Part shown: positions 32,096 to 41,005 of the stretch, piece after piece | How positions within the stretch are numbered: position 1 is the first letter of the stretch | Layout: each line of letters begins with the position of its first letter | DNA from: Mycolicibacterium flavescens | GTDB taxonomy: Bacteria > Actinomycetota > Actinomycetes > Mycobacteriales > Mycobacteriaceae | DNA length: 64,000 nucleotides | Reading direction: 5' to 3' | Assembly: GCA_900637135.1 (NCBI GenBank) | Contig: LR134353.1 | Location: 1,550,001-1,614,000 of the forward strand | Made by a program: the position numbers and the translations under genes | The notes under the pieces: generated by a model | The model's database searches: none | What the model saw: the letters and a program-made list of their open reading frames with translations, nothing else | Told to the model about the DNA's origin: nothing

Positions 32096-33787
32096 TCAGC
32101 GCGGTGCGGGGGCCGCCAGGTCCCGCAGTGACGCCATGAACAACTCGTCCATCCGCGGGCTGAGCTCCGCCAACGAGGCGGCACCGGCATGGCCGACGGA
32201 ACCGAAGACGCGGTCCAGCGCATCGGCACTAGCTGAGGAACCGATTGAAAGGCACAGGCATGCAACGCCGTCGGCGCGCAGTTCCTCGAGGGCCTTGTGC
32301 GCGTCGGCCTCCGCATAGCGACCTTCGTAACCGTCGTCGTAGGGGTGTCCGTCGGACAAGACGAGCAACAGCTTGTTGGGGGTGCCCGCCTCTTCCTTGA
32401 GGATCTCGGCCGCGCCGCGGATCGCCGCGCCGAGGCGGGTGTAGCTCGACGGTTGCAGTTGGTTGAGACGAGCGCGTCCGACCGCCCCGAAGCGCTGATC
32501 GAACTTCTTGATCGTCGGAAGGTGGACCGCATGGCGGCCCCGGGACCGGAACGCGTAGACCGCGACCCGATCGCCGAGGTCCTCGAGCGTGGCCGCCAGT
32601 GTGGCGGCCGCTCGCCGCTGGTGCTCGTGTACGGCCAGGCCGTCCGGGTCGGCGTCGGTTACCGAACCGGACGCGTCGAGCAGGATCAGTACCCCGAGGT
32701 TCCTGGCGACCTTGCGGTGCTCGGTGAAGATGTGCTCAGGCGGGGAGAATCCGGAACGCAGGTCGACGGACAGGTCGACGAGGGCTTCGATGTCGAGTTC
32801 GTCGCCGTCGGGTCGGCGCCGCAACACCCTGGGGCCCAACCCGATCCGGGAAAGCCGGCGGCGCAGGACGTCGTCGCGGGCGACGGCGGCAGCGGTGACG
32901 TCGGCGGGCGTGGTCAGGGGGTAGTCGATCACCCGGCACCAGTCCGGCCGGTACCGGCGGCGGAAGACGTCCCACTCGGGATGCAGCGCTCCGCCCACCC
33001 CGACGGCGGCACCTGGGCGTTCGTCGTCGGTGAAGTGGATCCGGTGGGGCAGCGGCCTGGCGTGCGGGCCGCCCGCGCGGACCCGCCGCACGGCTTCGGC
33101 CTGCGGATCCCCGCCGGCACTGTTGCCGGACGATCCCGATGTGCCGAGCAGTTTGCGCAGGAAATCCCCGACCGTTTTCGAGTTGAACAGCGGGTTGTCG
33201 AACATCTTGAGGATCTTGCTTTCCTCAGACGGTCCCTCGTCGTCGTCATCGTCTCCGTCGTCCACCGGTATGGCGGCCGGATCGGGTGTGAACCGCAGGT
33301 CGGCGTCGGAGGCACGGGCGCCCGGTTCGGCGGCCGTGCTCAGCAGTGCCGACGGTTTGAGGAGGCCGAACCAGTCGGGCGCTTCGCTGACTCGTGTTCG
33401 GCTACGCGCGATTTCGAGGGACTCGGCGGCCGATGTGGAGCCATGCGGATCCTCGGGTTCCAGGGCCGCGGCCAGCGGCAGCCGCCGGGCCAGGTCGACG
33501 AGCACCCGGCGTCCCTCGACCGCCAGGTAGCGACGCGCGAGGGCCGGACGCGCACGCAACGGACGGACCAACGGCTCCTGCAGGCTGCCCGCCCCGATGA
33601 GCGCGCTGTGCAACAGCACTTCCCGCCGAATCTGCTCGTCCGAACCGCTGCCGGTGACGAAGATGGCCGTGCCGTTGGTGTGGGCGGGTTGGGCCTCCGG
33701 CGCAGCCGCGATGTCGATCGACCGACCGGCGATGAACGTCGCCAGAAACCGGAACCGATCGAGTCCGGCTGCGCCCGAGGCACTCAC
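32096..33787 (-). CDS. CbbO/NorD-like vWA-domain protein
   Basis: 563 residues. The C-terminal von Willebrand A domain has the MIDAS motif DASGS at 371-375, the SSYTRLG threonine segment and LSDGHPYDD. The middle has an acidic stretch (VDDGDDDDDEG). The N-terminal 350 residues fit the CbbO/NorD type, partners of MoxR-class AAA+ ATPases that remodel or load metal into enzymes such as Rubisco and NO reductase (family knowledge). Its start overlaps the end of the CbbQ-like gene by four bases, giving a fixed pair. No Rubisco or NO reductase is nearby. Confidence 0.9.
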   Translation of the reverse strand: MSASGAAGLDRFRFLATFIAGRSIDIAAAPEAQPAHTNGTAIFVTGSGSDEQIRREVLLHSALIGAGSLQEPLVRPLRARPALARRYLAVEGRRVLVDLARRLPLAAALEPEDPHGSTSAAESLEIARSRTRVSEAPDWFGLLKPSALLSTAAEPGARASDADLRFTPDPAAIPVDDGDDDDDEGPSEESKILKMFDNPLFNSKTVGDFLRKLLGTSGSSGNSAGGDPQAEAVRRVRAGGPHARPLPHRIHFTDDERPGAAVGVGGALHPEWDVFRRRYRPDWCRVIDYPLTTPADVTAAAVARDDVLRRRLSRIGLGPRVLRRRPDGDELDIEALVDLSVDLRSGFSPPEHIFTEHRKVARNLGVLILLDASGSVTDADPDGLAVHEHQRRAAATLAATLEDLGDRVAVYAFRSRGRHAVHLPTIKKFDQRFGAVGRARLNQLQPSSYTRLGAAIRGAAEILKEEAGTPNKLLLVLSDGHPYDDGYEGRYAEADAHKALEELRADGVACLCLSIGSSASADALDRVFGSVGHAGAASLAELSPRMDELFMASLRDLAAPAPR

Positions 33788-34605
33788 GGGCTCGGTAGCA
33801 GCGCATCGACGAGTTCGCCGAGCGCGCGCACGACGTCTCTGTCGTCGGACAGCGCCTCCACGATCGCGGCCTGCACGGCGCGCCGCAGACCGAGCCCCTC
33901 GGCAGCCAGGCCGCCGGCCAGGATGAGCATCCGCGTCGAGGACGCCTCGCGTAGCGGTGAGCCGTCGATGCCGCGGATCGCGTTGCCGATCGCCACCAGG
34001 GTCTGTGCCGTGTCGGCGTCGATTCCGGCCTCGTGCGCGACGATCTCGGCTTCCACCTCGGGCGGAGGGAAGTCGAGTTCGATCGCGATGAACCGTTGGC
34101 GCGTCGACTCCTTGATGTTCTTCAGCACGCTCTGGTAGCCGGGGTTGTACGAGATCACCAGTTGAAACCCGGGCGCCGCGGACAGGGTGGTACCGAGCCG
34201 GTCGACCGGCAGTTCGCGGCGGTGGTCGGCCAGTGGGTGGATCACGACGGTGGTGTCCTGGCGTGCCTCGACGATCTCGTCGAGGTAGCAGATCGCCCCT
34301 GTCCGAACGGCTCTGGTCAACGGTCCGTCGACCCAGACCGTCTCGCCGCCCTTGAGCAGGAACCGGCCCACCAGATCGGCCGACGTCATGTCCTCGTGGC
34401 CGGCGACGGTGATCAACTCGCGGCCCAGTTCGTGCGCCATCGCCTCGACGAACCGAGTCTTACCGCATCCGGTGGGACCCTTGAGCAGCACCGGCGAACC
34501 TCGCCGCGCCGCGGCACGAAACACGTCGACCTCATCGCCGATGGGCCGGTAGAACGGTGCCCGCGACCGGTTTTCGAGCGTCGGAGCGTGGTTGTTCGCC
34601 GACAC
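33784..34605 (-). CDS. CbbQ/NirQ/NorQ-type AAA+ ATPase
   Basis: 273 residues from the GTG at 34605, one base after the AveC-like stop. Walker A GPTGCGKT at 43-50, Walker B ICYLDE at 105-110, sensor-1 Asn in SYNPGY, and an Arg pair RQRF near 169-172. This is the MoxR-branch activator type. The partner vWA gene overlaps its end, and the membrane protein upstream is close enough for co-translation. Likely client: an iron or other metal oxygenase nearby, inferred only. Confidence 0.93.
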   Translation of the reverse strand: MSANNHAPTLENRSRAPFYRPIGDEVDVFRAAARRGSPVLLKGPTGCGKTRFVEAMAHELGRELITVAGHEDMTSADLVGRFLLKGGETVWVDGPLTRAVRTGAICYLDEIVEARQDTTVVIHPLADHRRELPVDRLGTTLSAAPGFQLVISYNPGYQSVLKNIKESTRQRFIAIELDFPPPEVEAEIVAHEAGIDADTAQTLVAIGNAIRGIDGSPLREASSTRMLILAGGLAAEGLGLRRAVQAAIVEALSDDRDVVRALGELVDALLPSP

Positions 34606-34606
34606 C

Positions 34607-35767
34607 TCATTCGCTCCGCTCGTGCGGTATGACGGCGGGCATCTCCACGCCCTCCGGCAGCACGAATTCGCCGTCGGTGTTGATGTAACCCGAGTGTCTG
34701 GTCGGGATCGGCAGCGACGGGTCGGGGCACGGCCGGTCGGTACCTTCGCCGCACAAGCCTGAGGTGAAATACGAACGCTTCTGCACATCCTCGGGCCACG
34801 GATCGGCATGGGTCGCCATGAATTGCGCGGGGATGATGTAGAAGACGAAGAACGATGCGCTGATGGCGGCGAAGATCGCGAGGAAACGCACGAACTGCTG
34901 TTTGGCGAATCCGCCCCGGACGTTGTCCAGGCCGCGCTCGACGACTGTGCGGCCGCGGTCGTCGGTGAAGAACCGCAGGCAGCACAGCGCGGCCTGCACG
35001 CCGCCCCACATCAGACCCTCATAGATCGGCCACTGGTAGTAGGTGCCCGCGTTGATCGAGAGCGCCTGGATGGCACCGGGGAACGTGTACATCCCCAGCG
35101 GCATCAGGACCAGGCCCTCCATGACGAAGTCGAACACGAAACCCCACGCGAAGGCGACGCCGATCAGACCCTTGGTGCCGAGATTCGGCCACCGCTGCTG
35201 GGCCTTTCGCATGACCCAGCAGCCCAGGATCGTGCACAGCAATACGCCGTACGCGTATCCGGAAACGTTGATGCCCAACGGTTCTGCCACCTGGGCGCCC
35301 GGCCTCTCGGGTGAGAGCCATCCCGGGACGTGCGGAGCCCACGACCCCATGTTGAACGCCCACGCGTTGTAGGTGCACCACGTGTTGATGTAGTTCAGCA
35401 GCGGGTCCTGGAAGAAGAACAGGCCCGTGGACACCATGATCATGCCGTCCAACGTGATGCGACGTTCGCGTCGCCAGGGCCGGATGATGAACCACCAGAT
35501 GGCGACCGGGAAGAGCACCGGTGAACCGATCTGCCACATCATCAGTGCGACCTTCATGAAGGTCGGCGGCTCCGTCGGACCGGGATCGACCGGCGTGAAG
35601 TACGGGCCGGTGATCCACCGGATCCAGACGTAGATCTGGAGGACCAGGATCACGCCGCCCAGGGTCGCCCAGATCTTGACCCGGTTCGACGGCCGTGGCG
35701 ACGCCTCTTCGAGTCGTCCCACTGTGCTGAGCGACTCAGTGGATGGCTTGTTCGACAGTTCGCTCAC
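34607..35767 (-). CDS. AveC-like (spirocyclase-family) integral membrane protein
   Basis: 386 residues from the GTG at 35767, chosen for GAGGAGG four bases upstream. Several hydrophobic spans are visible: IWATLGGVILVLQIYVWI, VALMMWQIGSPVLFPVAIWWFI, YAYGVLLCTILGCWVM, LIGVAFAWGFVFDFVMEGLVL, and FLAIFAAISASFFVFYIIP. Charged loops alternate with them. It matches my recollection of AveC spiroketal cyclase-like proteins of Actinobacteria. Activity is uncertain; the operon with CbbQ/CbbO-like genes suggests a membrane metal enzyme or a substrate-handling protein. Confidence 0.78.
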   Translation of the reverse strand: MSELSNKPSTESLSTVGRLEEASPRPSNRVKIWATLGGVILVLQIYVWIRWITGPYFTPVDPGPTEPPTFMKVALMMWQIGSPVLFPVAIWWFIIRPWRRERRITLDGMIMVSTGLFFFQDPLLNYINTWCTYNAWAFNMGSWAPHVPGWLSPERPGAQVAEPLGINVSGYAYGVLLCTILGCWVMRKAQQRWPNLGTKGLIGVAFAWGFVFDFVMEGLVLMPLGMYTFPGAIQALSINAGTYYQWPIYEGLMWGGVQAALCCLRFFTDDRGRTVVERGLDNVRGGFAKQQFVRFLAIFAAISASFFVFYIIPAQFMATHADPWPEDVQKRSYFTSGLCGEGTDRPCPDPSLPIPTRHSGYINTDGEFVLPEGVEMPAVIPHERSE

Positions 35768-35810
35768 GACGCCTCCTCGATCGCGCCTCGTCATCGCGAT
35801 CTCGAGAAAT

Positions 35811-35824
35811 ATACCGGTCGGTAT
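35811..35824. promoter_or_regulatory. ATACCGGTCGGTAT operator
   Basis: Six-base arms ATACCG and CGGTAT around two bases, a common TetR operator shape. It lies between the divergent AveC-like operon (start 35767) and the TetR gene (start 35871), 43 and 46 bases away. Confidence 0.7.
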
Positions 35825-35870
35825 CTGGAGAACTCAATGGGATCTTAGATTCTTGTGGCAGAATTCCGGC

Positions 35871-36473
35871 ATGGCGGAGCGGTGGACCCGGGAGCGGCGG
35901 CTCGAGCACACCCGGTCCCTGCTGCTGGACGCGGCCGAGAACGTGTTCGCCGAAAAGGGTTTCACGGCAGCCACTGTCGACGACATCGCCTTTGAGGCCG
36001 GTTATACGAAGGGCGCCATATACAAGCACTTCGCCACCAAAGAAGAGCTGTTCTTGGCCGTCAGCGACCGCTACTGGCGGCGCTACTTCGACAACTTCGC
36101 CGAGGTGATGTCGTCGTCGAAGCAGGTGGGAGCCCGCGAGCGCGACGACATCGCGCAACGGTGGCGTCAGCTGAGCCAGGATCGCGGTGCCGAGCATGCT
36201 GCCCTCGGCCACGAGTTCACGTTGTACCTGCTGCGCAATCCGGATGCGCGAGAACGCGTGGTCGGCAAGCGCGCGGAGGTGGTCGAGGCGTTGGCGAAAT
36301 TCATCGTCGACGGCATCGATCGGCTCGGCGCAACCCTGGTGATCTCGCCGTTGACGTTCGCCCAGGTGCTGATCGCCACCAGCGACGCCATCGTGCTCGG
36401 CAGTGAACTCGACGACGTCGACCTGTACCGGCCGATCATCGACATGTACGTCTCGGCGATCAAATTCCCATGA
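35871..36473 (+). CDS. TetR-family transcriptional regulator
   Basis: 200 residues from the ATG at 35871; an open frame extends upstream through the operator and is unlikely to be used. Helix-turn-helix: AATVDDIAFEAGYTKGAIYKHFATKEELFLAV near residues 32-63. It probably controls the AveC-like/CbbQ/CbbO-like operon through the ATACCG palindrome between them. Convergent with the aldehyde dehydrogenase. Confidence 0.92.
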   Translation: MAERWTRERRLEHTRSLLLDAAENVFAEKGFTAATVDDIAFEAGYTKGAIYKHFATKEELFLAVSDRYWRRYFDNFAEVMSSSKQVGARERDDIAQRWRQLSQDRGAEHAALGHEFTLYLLRNPDARERVVGKRAEVVEALAKFIVDGIDRLGATLVISPLTFAQVLIATSDAIVLGSELDDVDLYRPIIDMYVSAIKFP

Positions 36474-36499
36474 CGTGAGCCGCCGGAACGGATCGAAAC

Positions 36500-37945
36500 C
36501 TAGGCTGTGGCAATCGATATGGATTTGGTGTCGGTGTACCCGTCGATGCCCTCGCGTCCGAGTTCGCGGCCGTATCCGCTGTCCTTGACGCCGCCGAACG
36601 GGGCGAACGGATCCATCGTGTAACGCTGGTTGACGCCGAACGTCCCGGTGCGGATGCGCTCGGCGACGGCGACTCCGCGCTCGGTGTCGGTCGTCCACAC
36701 CGATCCTGCCAAGCCGTAGTCGGAGTCGTTGGCCACCGCCACCGCTTCGTCCTCGTCGGCATAGGCGATGACGGTCAGGACGGGCCCGAAGATCTCTTCG
36801 CGCGCGATGGTCATGTCGTTGTCGGCGTCGGCGAACAGCGTCGGCTTCACATACCAGCCACGGTCGAGCCCGTCGGGCATGTCGGCGCCCCCGACGACGA
36901 GGCGCGCGCCTTCGGACCGGCCGGTCTGGATATAGCCCCGCACGCGCTCCTGCTGACGTTGTGCGACGAGCGGTCCGACCTGTGTGGCCGGATCCGTCGG
37001 ATCCCCCACGATGAGCGACGTCATCTCGGCGGCCAGGGCATCGGTGAACTCAGCCGAACGTGCCGCAGGCACCAGAATCCTGGTGAGCGCGTTGCAGATC
37101 TGACCGCTGTTGGACAGGCTTGCCGAGCGGACGCCTGCGGCGACGGCCGCGGGATCGGCATCGGCGAGCACGATGGCCGCCGACTTGCCGCCGAGTTCGA
37201 GGCTGACGCGCCGCAGATCGACGGCGCACGCGGCGGCCACCGCCTTGCCCGCCGCGGTCGACCCGGTGAACGAGACCTTGTCCACCCCGCGATGTTTCAC
37301 CAGGTACTCGCCCGCCGACCGGTCACCGGGCAGCACACTGACAACGCCGTCGGGCAGCCCGGCCTCGCCGATCATGTCGGCGAGCAGCAGTGCGTTCAAC
37401 GGCGATTCGGCCGCCGGTTTGAGCACGACGGTGCAGCCGGCGAGCAGCGCCGGGATCAGCTTGGTGACGATCAGGAACTGCGGCATGTTCCACGGCACGA
37501 CGGCGGCGACGACGCCCACCGGCTCGCGCCGGATACGAATATCGGTTCCATACATCCCCGGGCGGGATTCCTCCCACGGGTACGTGTCGGCCAGATCGCA
37601 GAACGCCGACATCATCATCGTGGGCAGTCCTACCTGCGCGCGCTGGGCGAAGCTGATGGGCGCCCCGATCTCGGCGGTGATGGTCTCGGCCATCTCGCCG
37701 CGCCGTTCGCCATACCGCTCGGCCAGCCGGCGCACGGCGGCGATGCGTTCGGCGGGGGTCAGGCGCGGCCACGGACCGGAGTCGAACGCGGAGCGTGCGG
37801 CGGCGACGGCCCTGTCGATGTCCGCGGGCCCGGCGGCGGCGACACGCGCGACGGGTTCCTCGGTGTGAGGGGAGACGACCTCGATGTGGTCTCCGGCGCT
37901 CGCTGGCGACCATTGGCCGCCGATGAACAACTCGTCCGATCGCAT
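36500..37945 (-). CDS. Aldehyde dehydrogenase
   Basis: 481 residues from the ATG at 37945 (a TTG-type start 12 codons up is less likely). NAD-dependent oxidation of an aldehyde to an acid. PWNMPQFLIVTKLIPALLAGCTVVLKPA is the cofactor-binding region, FTGSTAAGK follows, LELGGKSA contains the general-base Glu and SGQICNALTR the catalytic Cys. Divergent from the Rieske B operon, with site S1 (38053) between. Confidence 0.95.
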   Translation of the reverse strand: MRSDELFIGGQWSPASAGDHIEVVSPHTEEPVARVAAAGPADIDRAVAAARSAFDSGPWPRLTPAERIAAVRRLAERYGERRGEMAETITAEIGAPISFAQRAQVGLPTMMMSAFCDLADTYPWEESRPGMYGTDIRIRREPVGVVAAVVPWNMPQFLIVTKLIPALLAGCTVVLKPAAESPLNALLLADMIGEAGLPDGVVSVLPGDRSAGEYLVKHRGVDKVSFTGSTAAGKAVAAACAVDLRRVSLELGGKSAAIVLADADPAAVAAGVRSASLSNSGQICNALTRILVPAARSAEFTDALAAEMTSLIVGDPTDPATQVGPLVAQRQQERVRGYIQTGRSEGARLVVGGADMPDGLDRGWYVKPTLFADADNDMTIAREEIFGPVLTVIAYADEDEAVAVANDSDYGLAGSVWTTDTERGVAVAERIRTGTFGVNQRYTMDPFAPFGGVKDSGYGRELGREGIDGYTDTKSISIATA

Positions 37946-38052
37946 TGTCTGCTCACCCTTCCGCGCCGATGTCTGCACCACGGTTGTGGTCCGAATGGGA
38001 GCCCGACCGCGGTGCGGAAATCGGTGACGCTGCCCGGCCCCGGCCGGTCTGT

Positions 38053-38068
38053 ATCAACTACTTGCGAT
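38053..38068. promoter_or_regulatory. ATCnCAAGTACTTGAT-like operator, site S1
   Basis: On the minus strand it reads ATCGCAAGTAGTTGAT, one base from S3 at 42609. It lies between aldehyde dehydrogenase (start 37945) and the Rieske B operon (start 38141), whose fourth gene is a MarR regulator. Confidence 0.6.
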
Positions 38069-38140
38069 TGTGACATGGAGCATATACCGTCGGCGCTGCA
38101 GCTCCCGGCACGGTCCAGGCCGGGCGGACAGGAGTAGGCA

Positions 38141-39406
38141 ATGGCTCGCTTTCCCAAACCGCCAGAAGGAAGTTGGACGGAGCACTATCCCGAACTGGGA
38201 ACCGATCCGGTCTCCTACGAGGACTCCATCAGCCCGGAGTTCTACGAGAAGGAACGCCACGCGATCTTCAAGCGCGCGTGGCTGAATGTCGGTCGGACCG
38301 AACAGGTTCCGCGCAAAGGCAGCTACTTCACCAAGGAGTTGAAGGTCGCAGGCACGTCGATCATCGTGGTGCGGACCACCTCCGGTGAGGTCAAGGCGTA
38401 TCACAACATCTGTCGGCACCGCGGCAACAAACTGGTGTGGAACGACATGCCGCTCGAAGAGACCAGCGGGGTGTGCAGGCAGTTCACCTGCAAGTACCAC
38501 GCCTGGCGCTACGACCTCGACGGCAACCTCACCTTCGTGCAGCAGGAGGGGGAGTTCTTCAACCTCGACAAGAGCCGCTACGGGCTGGTGCCGGTGCACT
38601 GTGAGGTCTGGGAGGGGTTCATCTTCGTCAACTTCGGCAAGGAGCCCGAACAGTCGTTGCGCGAGTTCCTCGGTCCGATGATCACCAACTTGGAGGGCTA
38701 CCCGTTCGACAAGATGACGTCGCGGTTCTACTACCGGTCCGAGGTCAAGGCGAACTGGAAGCTCTACATGGACGCGTTCCAGGAGTTCTATCACGCACCG
38801 GTGCTGCACGCGAACCAGTCGCCGACCGCCTACTCGAAGGCCGCCGCCGAGGCCGGCTTCGAGGCTCCGCACTACCGCATCGAGGGGCCGCACCGACTGG
38901 TCAGCACCTCGGGTGTGCGCGCGTGGGAGATGGCCGACGAGATGCGCAAGCCGATCGAGGACATCTGCCAGAGCGGACTGTTCGGCCCCTGGGACAAACC
39001 GGATCTGGGGGAGATGCCTCCCGGCTTGAACCCGGCGAAATGCGATCCGTGGGGCCTTGATTCGTTCCAGTTGTTCCCGAACTTCGTGATCTTGTTCTGG
39101 GGGCAGGGCTGGTACCTGACCTACCACTACTGGCCGACGTCCTACAACACGCACCTGTTCGAGGGCACCGTCTATTTCCCGCAACCGCGCACCCCCCGGG
39201 AACGCATCGCGCAGGAACTGGCCGCGGTGTCGTTCAAGGAATACGGGCTGCAGGACGCCAACACGCTGGAGGCCACCCAGTCGATGATCGAGTCGCGGGT
39301 TCTCGACGACTTCCTGCTCTGTGACCAGGAGGTGCTGATCCGCCACCTGCACAAGGAGACCGCGGCCTGGGTGGAGAACTACGAGCGCAACACGGCGGGT
39401 GTGTGA
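38141..39406 (+). CDS. Rieske non-heme iron oxygenase B, alpha subunit
   Basis: 421 residues, with AGGAG before the ATG. Cluster motif: ICRHRGNKLVWN then, 23 residues after the His, CKYHAW; an extra Cys lies in GVCRQF. Iron site: NWKLYMDAFQEFYHAPVLH. Very similar to oxygenases A and C over their whole length (RFPKPPEGSWTEHYPELGT start). Controlled by S1, not by the GAGAA motif, so its partner set is separate from that of A. Electron donor probably the KshB-like reductase at 42637. Confidence 0.95.
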   Translation: MARFPKPPEGSWTEHYPELGTDPVSYEDSISPEFYEKERHAIFKRAWLNVGRTEQVPRKGSYFTKELKVAGTSIIVVRTTSGEVKAYHNICRHRGNKLVWNDMPLEETSGVCRQFTCKYHAWRYDLDGNLTFVQQEGEFFNLDKSRYGLVPVHCEVWEGFIFVNFGKEPEQSLREFLGPMITNLEGYPFDKMTSRFYYRSEVKANWKLYMDAFQEFYHAPVLHANQSPTAYSKAAAEAGFEAPHYRIEGPHRLVSTSGVRAWEMADEMRKPIEDICQSGLFGPWDKPDLGEMPPGLNPAKCDPWGLDSFQLFPNFVILFWGQGWYLTYHYWPTSYNTHLFEGTVYFPQPRTPRERIAQELAAVSFKEYGLQDANTLEATQSMIESRVLDDFLLCDQEVLIRHLHKETAAWVENYERNTAGV

Positions 39407-39407
39407 G

Positions 39408-39740
39408 ATGACGGACGCCAAGTTGCCACCCGAATTCGCCGACCTGGAACAGTTTTCGGACTGGTGCCTGGGCTCCGAAGCCGAACGCTATGCCAAGCGG
39501 CTGTCCTCGACAATGACCGAGATGCAGGCCTTCTACGACGCGATCACCGCGCGCGCCGAGGAGGCCATCGCCTACTGCGACAAGTTCTCGTTGGACGACC
39601 TGCCCGAGGACGTGCTCAACCTGATGCATCTGCTGTACTCGATGATTCAGGTCTCCTTTCCGGTCGAGTGCTGGAAGCAACCGAAGGTCCCCGATTCGGG
39701 TGCCACGACGCTCGACTGCGTTTCCGAACCGGTTCCGTGA
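39408..39740 (+). CDS. Rieske-coupled small protein B (unknown family)
   Basis: 110 residues from the ATG at 39408, one base after the Rieske B stop (a GTG at 39399 would overlap it). Homolog of the proteins at 8369 and 45744: LPPEFADLEQFSDWCL, AERYAKRLSSTM-EMQ-FYDA, YCDKFSLDDLPEDVLNLMHLLYSM. This keeps the YCDKF-LDDLPEDV core best. Followed directly by amidohydrolase B, the same order as in the A operon. Confidence 0.9.
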   Translation: MTDAKLPPEFADLEQFSDWCLGSEAERYAKRLSSTMTEMQAFYDAITARAEEAIAYCDKFSLDDLPEDVLNLMHLLYSMIQVSFPVECWKQPKVPDSGATTLDCVSEPVP

Positions 39741-41005
39741 CGGGTCACGAGCGAATCGTCCTGCGCGCCGCGCGCTGGGCCGACGTCGAGGCCGGTGAGG
39801 TGCGCTCGCCGGCCGTGGTGATCGTCGAGGACAACCGCATCGCCGCGGTCAATCCACCGGAATCTCAAGTCGATTCGGCGACCGAGATCGACCTCGGTGA
39901 CGTGACGCTGCTGCCGGGACTGATGGACATGGAGCTCAACCTCCTCATCGGAGGCCCCGGCGGTCCCGAGGGCTTGCCCAGCCCGATGCACGGTGTGCAG
40001 GACGATCCCGTTTATCGCACGCTGCGCGGGGCGGTCAACGCCCGCAAGACGCTGGAGGCCGGCTTCACCAGCGTGCGCAACCTCGGCCTCATGGTCAAGA
40101 CGGGCGGCTACCTGCTCGACGTCGCGTTGCAGCGGGCGATAGACCAGGGTTGGCACGTCGGCCCCCGGATCTACCCCGCCGGGCACGCGGTCACCCCGTA
40201 CGGCGGCCATCTCGATCCGACGGTGTTCCAGCGGCTGGCTCCGGGGATCATGCCATTGTCGGTGGCCGAGGGCATCGCCAACGGCGTCGACGACGTGCGC
40301 GCGTGCGTGCGCTACCAGGTCCGCCACGGCGCCAAGCTGATCAAGGTGTCGGCCTCCGGCGGGGTGATGTCGCACAGCACCGCTCCCGGCGCGCAGCAGT
40401 ACTCCGACGCGGAACTCGCCGCCATCGCCGACGAGGCACACCGTGCCGGCGTCCGCGTCGCCGCACATGCGATAGGGGACAGCGCGATCCGTGCGTGCAT
40501 CAAGGCAGGCATCGATTGCATCGAGCACGGATTCCTCGCCAGCGACGACACGATCCGACTGATGGCCGACACCGGCACCTTCCTCGTCTCGACCACCTAC
40601 TTGACCCAGGCGATGGCCATCGACCGCATCGCGCCCGAGCTGCGCAAGAAGGCCGAGGAGGTGTTCCCCCGGGCACAGGCCATGCTGCCCAAGGCCATTG
40701 CGGCCGGTGTGCGCATCGCCTGCGGCACCGATGCCCCGGCGATCCCGCACGGACAGAACGCCAAGGAACTGTGTGCGCTCGTCGAACGGGGCATGACGCC
40801 GATGCAGGCGATCCGCGCCGCCACCGTGACCAGCGCCGAGCTGATCGAGGCCGACGACGAGCTGGGCCGCTTGGCGCCCGGCTACCTCGCCGACATCATC
40901 GCGGTGCCCGGGAATCTGACCGACATCGCCGCCACCCTGGATGTGTGCTTCGTGATGAAGGACGGTCACGTCTACAAGCACGAAGGGGGTGACGGCGGTG
41001 GCTAG
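39737..41005 (+). CDS. Amidohydrolase B with ExN in place of HxH
   Basis: 422 residues from the GTG at 39737, overlapping the small protein stop (GTGA). Paralog of the enzyme at 7063. Strand-1 motif PGLMDMELNLL places Glu66 and Asn68 where HxH is expected. Other ligands remain: Lys in LIKVSASGG, His in AAHAIG, His in CIEHGF and Asp in CGTDAPAIPHG. It lacks the AVGGADN repeat. Same order after Rieske and small protein as in the A operon, so the three act together. Confidence 0.92.
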   Translation: MTGHERIVLRAARWADVEAGEVRSPAVVIVEDNRIAAVNPPESQVDSATEIDLGDVTLLPGLMDMELNLLIGGPGGPEGLPSPMHGVQDDPVYRTLRGAVNARKTLEAGFTSVRNLGLMVKTGGYLLDVALQRAIDQGWHVGPRIYPAGHAVTPYGGHLDPTVFQRLAPGIMPLSVAEGIANGVDDVRACVRYQVRHGAKLIKVSASGGVMSHSTAPGAQQYSDAELAAIADEAHRAGVRVAAHAIGDSAIRACIKAGIDCIEHGFLASDDTIRLMADTGTFLVSTTYLTQAMAIDRIAPELRKKAEEVFPRAQAMLPKAIAAGVRIACGTDAPAIPHGQNAKELCALVERGMTPMQAIRAATVTSAELIEADDELGRLAPGYLADIIAVPGNLTDIAATLDVCFVMKDGHVYKHEGGDGGG

